A stretch of 64,000 nt of DNA, from positions 62,001 to 126,000 of the forward strand of contig JAXLQU010000004.1 in assembly GCA_046331425.1 (NCBI GenBank). The letters are read 5' to 3'. This document shows, piece by piece, positions 24,264 to 33,397 of this stretch. The position numbers and the translations under genes are program-made. This stretch comes from JANNUT01 sp046331425 (GTDB lineage Bacteria; Acidobacteriota; Polarisedimenticolia; J045). Each line of letters opens with the position of its first letter. Position 1 is the stretch's first letter. The notes under the pieces are model-generated. The model did no database searches, was not told the origin of the DNA, and saw nothing but the letters and a program-made list of their open reading frames with translations.

Positions 24264-25101
24264 CTACACCGTGGTGAACCACGCCGACAGCGCAGTCGAC
24301 GGCGACGCGTTGCTCGATACGATCGCCACTCGATCCGGGACGGCGTCACCGGCTTCGCCATACGCAACCTGTCCTCCGACTCCTCGACAATCACGCGAAC
24401 CGCCGACAGGCCAAACGGACTTGCGTCCAAGTCGACCGCGGCGTCGGTTTTCTTCAGCCCGCCAGCATATGGGCCCAGAGGCCGTCGATCCTTCGATCTC
24501 GTCGGACAGTCTGAAGCAGCGCATCGAGACGAACCGGAGTTTCGCCGCGCTGTCCGACGCCCGTGATGACAAATGAAAGCCTCGCGCAGCAGCGTTGGGC
24601 TCGCCGAGATTCGCCTCCAGGGCGTCGTCACGCGCTCAACCCCGTGCCGGTATAAGCGCCCAGTTCACGCACGGCCCACGTCCGCCCAGCCCAGCGCGGG
24701 CGCGTGGATCCAATCCCGGCACCACGACTCCGTCGATTTCGAGCCCGATCATGATTCCCGACATCGATCGTCCGGCGCCGAAACTTCCGAGATCGGCGAG
24801 CGGCTCCACGATCCGCCACCGCCCACCCATTCATTCGCAGGCTGCGTCGCGGCGAGATCGTGCCCCAATTTGGAGTGGCTGTCTCCAGCACCTCGCAAAG
24901 CCGCTGTTCGATCGCTGCGTACGCTCTTTCCGCGCGAGTTGCGGTGCGGCGACTGTCGGGCGGATCGCCGCCGAAGAACCTGAGCATCGATTCGTCGGCA
25001 GCAGCGGAACAGGCCTGAAGCGCGATCTCCAGCACGTCCTCTACGCTGCGGTCGGCCAACATCGCGACGCTGGTTACATCTGCAGTCACGCCAATTCTCA
25101 T
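24264..25101 (-). pseudogene. Inositol-monophosphatase-family remnant
   Basis: Coding sense on the minus strand is spread over several frames. SVEDVLEIALQACSAAADES (near 25040) is the family N-terminus. GRWRIVEPLADLGSFGAGRS and GIMIGLEIDGVVVPGLDP (24830-24700) occupy the place of the DPIDGT metal motif and the following strand, but the Asp residues are lost. SAVRVIVEE with GGQVAYGEAGDAVPDRVAIV (24420-24330) is the C-terminal motif. Mutated catalytic residues plus three or more indels indicate a decayed IMPase- or HisN-like gene. Confidence 0.5.
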
Positions 25102-25189
25102 GGACGTTAGATCCGATGCCGGTGCACGTGGAACGACAGCGTCGCTCCCGTCGCAGCTGAAACCAGTGAACGTCAAAACCCCCAGCCAC

Positions 25190-25708
25190 AGTGACTGCAG
25201 CCCGAGCAACGTGCTCTGCGCGTCAGACCGTTGCAACCCACGCCAAAGATCAGGGAGTCGGCTGCTGCGGAGCTGGAAGTACCGGCTGGGAAAAGCAAAC
25301 TGGTCACCAGTCCGGCGAGCGACATCGATTGATAAGCCGACCACCCGTGGCTACCGCGATGGTCGGAACGCAGCAGCTCCGAGACGACTCGCACAACTGA
25401 GACAGACCAAGCGAAACTGCCAACGCAGGCTTCACATGCCCGCGCATGAACAGGTCCAGAGCCACGCACGCGACCGAGCAATAGAGCACGGCGTGTGGTT
25501 TGGATCGCGAGCCTCCGTGCCGCAGGAACCCGCCGCGTACGCGATCTTCTTCTCGCCGTGGAAAACGGTGGATAGCGGCGACAACCACCGCTGGAACCGC
25601 GGTGAGAACTTGTCCCAGGGGTCGACCGTAGCAACAGCCGAACGATAGGCAACCCAAGCGGCCAAGCCCTTCACCAAACAGAAATGCGATTGCGGCGTCC
25701 GTGACCAA
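25190..25708 (-). pseudogene. Lgt-like (prolipoprotein diacylglyceryl transferase) remnant
   Basis: GEGLGRLGCLSFGCCYGRP (near 25660-25600) matches the GRxGCFxxGCCYG region of Lgt-like proteins. Further coding sense in other frames includes PRFQRWLSPLSTVFHGEKK, LFMRGHVKPALAVSLGLSQL and SMSLAGLVTSLLFPAG. No single frame is long enough for an active enzyme. This is a decayed gene, and the assignment rests mainly on one motif. Confidence 0.4.
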
Positions 25709-25773
25709 GAGCGACGCGCTCGAGGTTGCCTCCCAGTGTCGGCATCGCTAGCGACGAACCGCGATCAGGGATC

Positions 25774-26806
25774 TTACCGTGACGTCCACCTCGACGCAGT
25801 CGCGACCGAAAGCAGTGCATATCCAGTGGTAACGTCGGTGCGCCGTCCATGAGCCAGCAGATCGGCGTCGAATCGAATTTTGTCCGGTTGAAACAACAGC
25901 ACGGTGGTGCTGCTACCTGGGCGGAACAGACTTTTCAGGAACCCCCTTCTTCACAAACATGCCCTGTATCAGGTCGCGTGGGTCGGCGTATCGCTCGCTG
26001 CAGTACCGCTGTACGACATCGCCGATCATCAGCGCAACCACTTCGACCATCGCGACCAGTCCAACACGCGTGCCGCCGCCAACATCGGTGTTGATGATGG
26101 TGACAGTGCGCCGGTTCTTGGAAAGCGGTGTTGCCTCGGCGATCAAGGCCATCGGATGGCAAGAGTGGTAGGAACCATCCAGCTCGTAGATCGCTTCCAC
26201 GACTCCAGCCACCGGCGTGTGATTCCAGTGATAGCGATCGGGTGTCAGGCGGAAGACCGCTGCCTCACCGCCGGCGAAAGCCGAATGCCAACGTGTTTGT
26301 TGGCGACCGACCAGTTCGTCCCAAGCGAAAAGTTTCCCCTTGAGGCAGACACCGGACGCCGCTTGTTGCGATCCGGTAAGAACGCGCGCATCGCACGGTG
26401 AGACGATCACCGACTGGTCCTCCGACATTGGCCGGCATTCCCAGTAGCGGAGTTGACGTTCGAAGATCGCGCGAGGTGTGTTGAGCAGTGCGGGGGGGAT
26501 CAAACACTCAGCCGGATCGACACCGCAGCGCTGCAAAAATCGGAGATTGCCGATCAGGCGAGGTGCAAGCGGGAGGTCGAAGTTGAGCGCCGCCAACCAG
26601 CGGGAGAACCGCGCGCTGGTGAGCATCCGCAACAACCATGGAGCGCGCTCACGCGCTGGGCCGTAAAGGAACCTGACGATGTTGTCCCCGAAGAACTGTT
26701 CATCAACGACTGCTCCGGTCTGCCTGTCCACGAACTGATGAACGGGCGGTGGGTCTGGGCGCCGTCGGGGGATCGATGCCGAATTGACTGATTCAAGGCT
26801 GGTCAT
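25774..26806 (-). CDS. psd: Phosphatidylserine decarboxylase, frameshifted before the self-cleavage site
   Basis: The main frame (26806 to 25913) carries the PSD proenzyme body: SVIVSPCDARVLTGSQ, FRLTPDRYHWNHTPVAGVVE and IQGMFVKKGVPEK. It then stops. In the next frame the chain continues as SLFRPGSSTTVLLFQPDKIR and HGRRTDVTTGYALLSVATAS to a stop at 25774. The Gly-Ser-Ser site that self-cleaves to form the pyruvoyl group therefore lies just past a one-base shift at a GGGGG run near 25940. Either the gene is inactivated, or this is a homopolymer sequencing error. It makes phosphatidylethanolamine from phosphatidylserine. Confidence 0.7.
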
Positions 26807-26965
26807 CGCCTGAAAACCTAGCGAGGAGATGTGTCTGGGAGATGGAGATAGGGTGAAAACCGGGCGAAATGACGGTTCCGACCCGCTTTCCAGGCAGAGT
26901 TCCAGCCGGCACCCTACAATCCCGTTCGCCGTACATTCCGGCTGGGGAGCTGGAGGATTGGATCC

Positions 26966-27997
26966 ATGAGCGTGGCGGTCAGGGACGATGCAGCTGAGGT
27001 CGATCGAAACAAGTGGGCCAACTCAACGGTCGACTTGCGCCGCCGACTAGGCAAAGCCCTCCCGCAAGAGATGCTGCAGGACCTGCATCGCCCCAATGCA
27101 GCGCTGCACATGCTGGTCTTCGCCTGGCAGGTCCTGCTGGTGCTGGCAGCCGGCTACGGCGCCTGGACCTCCGACAACCTGCTGATCTGGATTCCGTGCG
27201 CGATCGTCCTCGGCTTCACGTTCTTCAACTTCACCGTGATGCTGCACGAGGTAGTCCATGACGCGGTTTGGGTGAAGAAGAATCGCCACTTTGCGCTGGC
27301 TGTGTTGGGTTGGATGTACGCATTTCCCAGCGGCATCTCCCGCTCGCAGTTCACCAAGTGGCATCTGGATCACCATTCCGGGTTGGGCGATTGGAAGGCC
27401 GATCCCAAGCGCCATCACCTTTCACCGAAACGGAACGCGCGCTGGTACAAGGCCCTGTACATGACGCCGTTTTTGATTCCGTTGTACTTCCGCGCCGCAG
27501 CGCGCGAGACCGCGACGTACCCCGCGGAGTTGCGACGCAAGATCATGATCGAGCGGCTCATCACGGTCGCGGGCCAACTGACGATCATGATCTCGATCGG
27601 CACCTTTGCCGGCTGGTGGATTGCGCTCAAGGTGTACATCGTGCCGTACCTGTTCGTGTTCCCGGTCGCGTTCACGATGAATCGACTCGGTCAGCACTAC
27701 AACATCGACCCGTCCGACCCGGCGAAGTGGAGTTCGTTGGTGAAGGCGTCACGCTTCTGGGACATCGGCTTTCTGTGGTCGAGCTATCACCTGGAGCATC
27801 ACTACTATCCAAGAGTCCCGTTCTACAAGCTGCGTAAACTGCATGTAGCCCTTCTGCCGTTTTACCGCGAGATCGGCTTGGAACCGACAACCTATCGTTC
27901 GCTGCTTTGGAACTGGTTCGTGCTCAACAAAGCGCCGCATACCAAGTGGGCTGTGGCTGACGATGATCGCGCGGTGCACGGGGGAGTACGCGCCTAG
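26966..27997 (+). CDS. Membrane fatty acid desaturase
   Basis: A 343-residue integral membrane di-iron enzyme. The three histidine boxes are HEVVHD (near residue 95), KWHLDHHSG (near 135) and SYHLEHHYYP (near 275), separated by paired membrane helices (FAWQVLLVLAAGYGAW, VPYLFVFPVAFTM). It introduces double bonds into acyl chains or acts on a related lipid. The GTG/ATG context favours the ATG at 26966, which follows GGAGGATTGGATCC. A TACAAT hexamer at 26915-26920 is a candidate -10 element. It is divergent from psd, so membrane lipid functions are clustered here. Confidence 0.88.
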   Translation: MSVAVRDDAAEVDRNKWANSTVDLRRRLGKALPQEMLQDLHRPNAALHMLVFAWQVLLVLAAGYGAWTSDNLLIWIPCAIVLGFTFFNFTVMLHEVVHDAVWVKKNRHFALAVLGWMYAFPSGISRSQFTKWHLDHHSGLGDWKADPKRHHLSPKRNARWYKALYMTPFLIPLYFRAAARETATYPAELRRKIMIERLITVAGQLTIMISIGTFAGWWIALKVYIVPYLFVFPVAFTMNRLGQHYNIDPSDPAKWSSLVKASRFWDIGFLWSSYHLEHHYYPRVPFYKLRKLHVALLPFYREIGLEPTTYRSLLWNWFVLNKAPHTKWAVADDDRAVHGGVRA

Positions 27998-28034
27998 TCG
28001 GTCACGCTTGCGGTGCCGATCCAGTGCGCCGCGC

Positions 28035-29339
28035 TCACAGGTATGCGGACAACGCGGCGAACGCCGGCTGTATCTCGCCTCGATGAAGCACGACAGCGGT
28101 GCGCACGGTCGCCGGCAGTTTCTCCAGATCCAAGCGTCGCCCCAACACGCCCCATGTGATCGCCGAGGCAAACGGTAGCAACCGCTGACCGAACTCGGCG
28201 CTCGCATCGCGCGCGATTTCGTTGGATGGATGCTCCAAGGCCAAGATCAACGGTCCTTTGCCGCTGAGCCCTTCCTCGATACCGCCGCTGACCGGATCGT
28301 AGATGTAGGTGGAATGTTCGGGCGTGGTCAGCGGAAACAGCGGTGAGAACGAGCCGCCATCGTCGCGCGTCACATCGCAAACAACGATCAGCTTTGGCCG
28401 ACGCGGTGAAGTCCAAGCTCCACGCAGATCGTCGCGGCTGATCAGCGGCGGCAACGTTGCGTCCCACGGAGCGGCGTGCACCAAAACGTCGATGAACGGA
28501 AGGAAGCGCTGCAACTGCGGAAGGAATCGGTCGGGGTAACGCCACAGCTCGCTTTCGACCACTCCCGATCCGTCGTCACGCTGAACCAGGTGATGCGTCT
28601 CGAACACCACCTTGTAGATTCGATTGGGAGAGAGCTGCGCGTCGAACTCGATGTGCGGCAACTCTTCCGCCGCAATCTCGCGAACCGGCAGCACCTCGAG
28701 CAGTTCTTGAGTCGCCGCCGCCAGCGGACCGGCGCCGGTGAAGCCGATCACCAAGGGCGCCACCCCGGCCGGCCACCCTTGCTCGCTGATTCGGCGGCCG
28801 ACTTGCCCCATCGCCAGGCGGATTGCGTCCAGTCCCTCGTAGTCGCGCGCTTGCGTCAGCGCCAAGAGCGGCGTGACGAAACCCTCCGCCTTCAGGCGGC
28901 GGCCCAGGGCCCAAAGCGCGTCGACAAAGCCGGCGAGTCCGGAGTGTCGAGAGAATCCGACGAGCGATCGTCCGTGTTCGTCGCAGAGCGCGGCGATATC
29001 GAACAGCGTGCCGCCCTCGGCCAGCAGTCGCTTCATCAGCGGCACGAGCGCTTGTGGGCGACGCATCACCCTCGCCATGCAGGCGTACGCCCGCGTGCCA
29101 TCGACCTCGTTGAGCGCCGGCGGGTGAATGCCGAAGACGACATGGCAATCTTCCAGGTTTTCGTGAACGGCGGCGCTGGAGTTTTGATATTCGGCGTCGG
29201 TGTAGGCGCGCAGCGGCGAAGACTGCACCGTGACGTCGACCCCTTCGTGACGCAGTAACCGGGCGTGATACGGGATCAGCGGCGTGCGCCGCTCACCGCG
29301 CGTGTCGTCTTCACGTCGGATGCCGATGCGTGGATTCAC
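28035..29339 (-). CDS. LKR/saccharopine-dehydrogenase-like (AlaDH/PNT N-domain) protein
   Basis: A 434-residue protein. The N-terminus IGIRREDDTRGERRTPLIP is the AlaDH/PNT substrate domain. LVIGFTGAGPLAAATQELL is a nucleotide-binding loop. The rest (HLVQRDDGSGVVESELWRYP, LIVVCDVTRDDGGSF, DPVSGGI) resembles the lysine-ketoglutarate reductase domain of eukaryotic LKR/SDH and its bacterial relatives. It may be an NAD(P)-dependent opine-type dehydrogenase on an amino acid. The substrate is unproven. It overlaps the MoeB-rhodanese gene by 4 bases (29336-29339), indicating coupled translation. Confidence 0.72.
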   Translation of the reverse strand: MNPRIGIRREDDTRGERRTPLIPYHARLLRHEGVDVTVQSSPLRAYTDAEYQNSSAAVHENLEDCHVVFGIHPPALNEVDGTRAYACMARVMRRPQALVPLMKRLLAEGGTLFDIAALCDEHGRSLVGFSRHSGLAGFVDALWALGRRLKAEGFVTPLLALTQARDYEGLDAIRLAMGQVGRRISEQGWPAGVAPLVIGFTGAGPLAAATQELLEVLPVREIAAEELPHIEFDAQLSPNRIYKVVFETHHLVQRDDGSGVVESELWRYPDRFLPQLQRFLPFIDVLVHAAPWDATLPPLISRDDLRGAWTSPRRPKLIVVCDVTRDDGGSFSPLFPLTTPEHSTYIYDPVSGGIEEGLSGKGPLILALEHPSNEIARDASAEFGQRLLPFASAITWGVLGRRLDLEKLPATVRTAVVLHRGEIQPAFAALSAYL

Positions 29340-30469
29340 GGGCCGGCCTCGGTATCGATTTCAGACATCCACGCCATGATTCCACCTTCCAGGTTCCTGA
29401 TATTCGAAAAGCCGCGCGCGCGCAGAAAGTTCGCAGCCCAATCGCTGCGTGCGCCGACCTTGCAATAAACCACGATTTCGCGGTCGCGTGGGAGTTCTTC
29501 GAGGCGCTCGGGGAGATCGCCGATGGGAATCAGCGTGGCGCCGTCGAGGTGGCCGAGATCCCACTCCCAAGTCTCGCGAACGTCCAACAGGAACGGTGGA
29601 TCAGCTTCGAACAGGCGTGCCGCGAGTTGATGCGGCGTGATGTCGCCAGCCGAACCGGCGCCGAGAGTTTCTGGTGAGCAGGTCGCGGTGGTTTCCTGAA
29701 GAGTCGTGATGGTGCGATGCGCCGAACAAAGCGGGCAGTGCGGATCGCGCGGCACGCTCAACTCGGTGCAACGCATCGTGAGCGCGTCGAAGCGCAAGAG
29801 ACGCCCCAAGAGCGACGCCCCCAGCCCGGCCAGATGCTTGATTGCCTCGGCGGCCATCAGCGTGCCGATCAGTCCAGGGATGACGCCCAGCACGCCGGCC
29901 TCCGCGCAGTCGGGGGCGGTGGACGGGTCGGGCGGTTCTGGAAACAGGCAGCGATGACACGGCCCCTGCGGCGGATGAAACAGCGCAACCTGTCCGTGAA
30001 AGCGAAAAAGACTGCCCTGCACCAACGGAATCGAGTGCAGCGCACACGCATCACCAATCAGATATCGGCTCGCGAAATTGTCGGTGCCGTCCAGCACAAG
30101 ATCGAAGCGCGACAGCAGGTCGGCGGCGTTGGCAGCCGAGAACCGCGTCGCATGCGTCTCGATTTGCACGTCGCGGTTGAGTCCCGCCAAACGATCGCGC
30201 GCCGCCTCGACCTTGAGGCGGCCGACATCGGCGTCGCCGAACAACACCTGCCGCTGCAAGTTGCTGGCATCGACGATGTCGCTGTCGATCAACCCGACAC
30301 GCCCCACTCCAGCCGCCGTGAGATACAACCCCGCCGGCGACCCCAGCCCTCCCGCCCCAACCAACAACACGGCCGCCCGCTTGAGGCGAAGCTGCCCCTC
30401 CTCGCCGAACTCAGGCAGGATCAAATGGCGCTGATAGCGCCGCCGCTCCTCCGCTGACAACCCCACCAT
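29336..30469 (-). CDS. moeB: MoeB/ThiF-type adenylyltransferase fused to rhodanese
   Basis: A 377-residue protein. The E1-like domain (1-250) starts RRRYQRHLILPEFGEEGQ. It has the ATP loop VLLVGAGGLGSPAG, the Arg-bearing SNLQRQVLFG and the zinc cysteines GPCHRCLFPEP and PHCPLCSAH. The rhodanese domain (275-370) has the active-site loop VVYCKVGARSDWAANF. It adenylates the C-terminus of a ThiS/MoaD-type protein and can pass persulfide sulfur to it. No separate thiF is seen near the thiOSGE cluster, so this protein may serve ThiS as well as MoaD. That is inference. Confidence 0.88.
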   Translation of the reverse strand: MVGLSAEERRRYQRHLILPEFGEEGQLRLKRAAVLLVGAGGLGSPAGLYLTAAGVGRVGLIDSDIVDASNLQRQVLFGDADVGRLKVEAARDRLAGLNRDVQIETHATRFSAANAADLLSRFDLVLDGTDNFASRYLIGDACALHSIPLVQGSLFRFHGQVALFHPPQGPCHRCLFPEPPDPSTAPDCAEAGVLGVIPGLIGTLMAAEAIKHLAGLGASLLGRLLRFDALTMRCTELSVPRDPHCPLCSAHRTITTLQETTATCSPETLGAGSAGDITPHQLAARLFEADPPFLLDVRETWEWDLGHLDGATLIPIGDLPERLEELPRDREIVVYCKVGARSDWAANFLRARGFSNIRNLEGGIMAWMSEIDTEAGP

Positions 30470-30495
30470 TCCTCACCACCTCAACTTCGCGGACA

Positions 30496-30520
30496 AATTC
30501 GGGGACGGTCTACCTATTTC
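30496..30520 (-). repeat. Dispersed intergenic repeat, copy 2
   Basis: AATTCGGGGACGGTCTACCT continues into ATTTC. It is the reverse complement of copies 3 and 5 and faces copy 3 across about 70 bases, forming an inverted pair. Confidence 0.75.
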
Positions 30521-30590
30521 ATCAAGTCGGGGAGTTCAGTGACAGATTGCCCTCGCATGATGCCTGCACTGGCATCCGAGGACGACTGGC

Positions 30591-30616
30591 GGAAATAGGT
30601 GAGCCGTCCCCGATTT
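30591..30616 (+). repeat. Dispersed intergenic repeat, copy 3
   Basis: GGAAATAGGTGAGCCGTCCC continues into CGATTT. It forms an inverted pair with copy 2, so the segment 30496-30616 resembles a small mobile unit with inverted ends. Confidence 0.75.
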
Positions 30617-30646
30617 CGTCCCGAGATCGGCTAGAGCGATTCCGGA

Positions 30647-32122
30647 CTAGGGAATTAGGTGAGACGTCCCCGAATTGAAGGTGACGGTGTTCGAGGTGGA
30701 GAGGGGGGTGGGGCCTTGGACTTCGGCGCCGCTATCGGGAGGGGTGAGCATCGAGGTGCAGAGGCGGGGGACGAAGCCTCCGTTGCGGGCCGCCATGTCG
30801 ATGATCCACTGCTGCTGACGCGAGCGGGCGGTGCGGAGCTTGCCGTGCGCCTCGGGGGCCGCGACGCTGAACACGAGCGGCCCACGCGCGGTGTTGGCGA
30901 TGCCGGCGAAGACGCTGACCCCGCCATCGGTCGCAGTCAGCGTTCCGGTCTTACCGACCAGCGATCCAGGCGCCGTCTCTGCCACCGTTTGATAGAAGCG
31001 TGACACGGTGCCGGGCACGCATCCCGCCGAGGCCAGCACGTCGTCCAATCGCAGATTCAACGCATCACACTTGGTCTTCAAGTCGCGCATCAGCGTCACC
31101 AACTGCCGTGGGGTGAGTCGATTGATTCCTAACCCGCTCGTGGTCTCGAGTGTGATGGCGCCGGAAGGTACGCCCCAGCGCTGAGACAGCCACGCAGCCA
31201 ACTCCACGGGCGTGCCGATACTCTCGGCCACGCGTTCCATGTCGTTGTTCGAATACGCGTTGAAGGCATGCAATACATCGAGCAGCCGCCGCGAGCGATG
31301 CGTGGCCAAGACTACCCCTGGCATTGGCGACGACCCCTCTTGAATCCCGCCAAGCACGGAGACGCGCGGAGGGCGATCAGGATCGAGTCCATGTCGGAGC
31401 GCTGTGTCGCGCCACGCCCGTTTCAATCCACCGGTCCACATTGCCGGGTTCCAGGCCTGACGCAGTCGCGCGGCCATGATCAAGGCGCGCTTGGTGGGGT
31501 TGACCTCGCGTCCTTCCGAGCCCCCCTCATACCCGATCCAGAAATCGCGACTCACAACCAATGCGCCCGTCACCCGTGCTACACCGAGACGGTTCAACTC
31601 CGCGGCGACCAAGAAGGCGTTCTCGGGCTGAAAGTCCGGATCGAGTGCGCCCTGAACATAAAGATCCGAGGAGATCGACCCAGCAGTGTCCGGCGTGTGA
31701 ATCGCCAAGAACCGCGTTTCGAATCGATGCTCCGGCCCGAGTTTGTCGAGTGCCCACAGGCTTGTGGCCGCTTTGATGACCGACGCCGGGTTGATCGACT
31801 CGTCGGCGCGTGATGACTCCAGAACCTCGCCATCGAGTGTTTCGACGTGCCAAACCAGATTCACGACCACAGGTCGCGCGGGTCGACGCCGACTCTTCTT
31901 GGTCGAACGCGCAGCGGATACCTTCGTGGGCGTGCTTTTTTTCAGGCTTGCAGGTCTTGGAGCAGGTTTCTTGTGGGTGGCTTTGCCGACAGCCGAAGCC
32001 TTTGATGGCGCCGGTTTTGGCCGCACGGACGCTGCGGCATATGCAACCGAAGGAATGTCCCCGGTGATGACAAGCCCGCCCAGCGCAATTGCGAACAGAA
32101 CAGAGGGAAACCGACGGCTCAT
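30647..32122 (-). CDS. dacB: D-alanyl-D-alanine carboxypeptidase/endopeptidase (PBP4, S13)
   Basis: A 491-residue S13 peptidase. The ATG at 32122 follows GGAGAGTCG. A signal peptide (SVLFAIALGGLVITGDI) precedes a Lys/Pro/Ala-rich basic linker of about 60 residues, unusual for the family. The catalytic motifs are NPASVIKAATSLW (SxxK), FNAYSNNDMER (SxN) and GSLVGKTGTL (KTG). It trims or cuts peptidoglycan peptides in the periplasm. The last nine codons (NSGTSHLIP) lie in a dispersed repeat copy (30651-30677) with the TAG just beyond, so the repeat has supplied the C-terminus. Confidence 0.88.
   Translation of the reverse strand: MSRRFPSVLFAIALGGLVITGDIPSVAYAAASVRPKPAPSKASAVGKATHKKPAPRPASLKKSTPTKVSAARSTKKSRRRPARPVVVNLVWHVETLDGEVLESSRADESINPASVIKAATSLWALDKLGPEHRFETRFLAIHTPDTAGSISSDLYVQGALDPDFQPENAFLVAAELNRLGVARVTGALVVSRDFWIGYEGGSEGREVNPTKRALIMAARLRQAWNPAMWTGGLKRAWRDTALRHGLDPDRPPRVSVLGGIQEGSSPMPGVVLATHRSRRLLDVLHAFNAYSNNDMERVAESIGTPVELAAWLSQRWGVPSGAITLETTSGLGINRLTPRQLVTLMRDLKTKCDALNLRLDDVLASAGCVPGTVSRFYQTVAETAPGSLVGKTGTLTATDGGVSVFAGIANTARGPLVFSVAAPEAHGKLRTARSRQQQWIIDMAARNGGFVPRLCTSMLTPPDSGAEVQGPTPLSTSNTVTFNSGTSHLIP
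30651..30677 (+). repeat. Dispersed intergenic repeat, copy 4, within the 3' end of dacB
   Basis: GGAATTAGGTGAGACGTCCC continues into CGAATTG. It differs from copy 3 at a few positions. It encodes the final residues of the PBP4-type protein on the opposite strand. Confidence 0.75.
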
Positions 32123-32408
32123 CGACTCTCCGGAAGACATTTCGACTGGCTGCGCAAATCTAGTTCTCCGGGCTTTGGGCTGCACCGCAAAATTTCACGG
32201 CGCCCGGGAGGATAAGGGAAAGACGTCGAAGATCGAAAGAACGAATTCGGAGAAATCCGGCGATCCGGGCGTTGACCCGCCGCGCGCCGCGCACCGGCAT
32301 GGCGTTCGCCCCGGCGCCGCACGGGGCATGAAGAGATGGTCATCGAGCGGCGGTCGCTGGCGCGGGAACACTCGCGGCCCATACTCACGGCTCGAAAGGG
32401 GAACCCGT

Positions 32409-32978
32409 ATGAAACGTCTCACCCTCTACGTGCTGGCTATGACATCGATCGCAACCGTTATGACGACCTTCGCAGCAGACAACAACGGGGTCGCGCCGCC
32501 CGCCAAGGCGCGCGCCACGCTGCAAGCCCTCGGCAACAGCGGCGTCAGCGGCACATTTCTGTTCGAGGGGAACAAGGACGGGAGTGTCCGCATACGGGCC
32601 GAAATCGATGGTCTGACCCCCGGCAAACATGGCTTTCACATTCACGAATTTGGCGATTGCTCGGCCGCCGATGGCGCCAGCGCCGGCGGTCACTTCAACC
32701 CGAGCGGGCACGAGCACGGCGCGCCGGGGTCGACTTCGCACGCCGGCGACTACGGCAATCTCGAGGCCGATGCCAAAGGGCATGCGTCGCTCAACGTGGT
32801 GAGCACCTCGATCTCGCTCGATCAAGGGGTGCACGGTGTGGTCGGTCGATCCGTCATCGTGCATGCCAGCGAAGACGATATGAAGACGCAACCTACAGGG
32901 AACTCCGGCGGTCGCATCGCCTGCGCGGTGATCGAAACGGGCGGTGATTACAAGCCGATCAAGAAGCAGGCTCAATAA
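32409..32978 (+). CDS. sodC: Periplasmic Cu/Zn superoxide dismutase
   Basis: A 189-residue protein. A signal peptide (MKRLTLYVLAMTSIATVMTT, cleaved near FAAD) precedes the SodC domain. Copper ligands are in GKHGFHIHEFGDC, zinc ligands in GGHFNPSGHEHGAPG and SHAGDYGNL, and the C-terminal end is GNSGGRIACAVIE. It dismutates superoxide in the periplasm. Its 3' end overlaps the convergent gene at 32959 by 20 bases. Confidence 0.92.
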   Translation: MKRLTLYVLAMTSIATVMTTFAADNNGVAPPAKARATLQALGNSGVSGTFLFEGNKDGSVRIRAEIDGLTPGKHGFHIHEFGDCSAADGASAGGHFNPSGHEHGAPGSTSHAGDYGNLEADAKGHASLNVVSTSISLDQGVHGVVGRSVIVHASEDDMKTQPTGNSGGRIACAVIETGGDYKPIKKQAQ

Positions 32979-33333
32979 TCGCCGACGATTCGGGAGGCAA
33001 CGGATAGTCCTCGATCCCTAGCCCCGAGCCGAGCAACATCTGCAGGCGCCGCCAGGCATCGGAGACGCGCTGTTCGCGTCGCGTGACCCATGCTCGATCC
33101 TGGTGGCGCTTGTCATGCTGCGGGTCTTCGACAACCACCGGCTCACCGAAGGCGCGATCGACGATGTACTGCGCCACCTCGGGAACGCAACGAATGTGCG
33201 CCTCCGGAGCGTTGACGAGTTGCTCGAACGGCACCTCACCCAACACATAGCGAAGGTACAACTCGCTCTCGGTGATGTCCTCGACGTAGTTCTCGCAGAT
33301 GCGGCAGAAGTAACCGGTATCGCACTTGGCCAT
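32959..33333 (-). CDS. Hypothetical four-cysteine protein
   Basis: A 124-residue unrecognised protein beginning MAKCDTGYFCRICENYVEDI. Cys4, Cys10, Cys13 and Cys49 (HIRCVPEV) could form a small zinc or iron-sulfur site. The C-terminus is acidic and proline-rich. The ATG at 33333 is preferred to 33378 because the family-like part starts there. It overlaps the sodC stop tail-to-tail. Confidence 0.55.
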   Translation of the reverse strand: MAKCDTGYFCRICENYVEDITESELYLRYVLGEVPFEQLVNAPEAHIRCVPEVAQYIVDRAFGEPVVVEDPQHDKRHQDRAWVTRREQRVSDAWRRLQMLLGSGLGIEDYPLPPESSAIIEPAS

Positions 33334-33397
33334 GCGCGGATTGTATCCCACGCATGCGAATCGACAGCTCGGCCACACCGGCGCTTGCGACCGAGGC

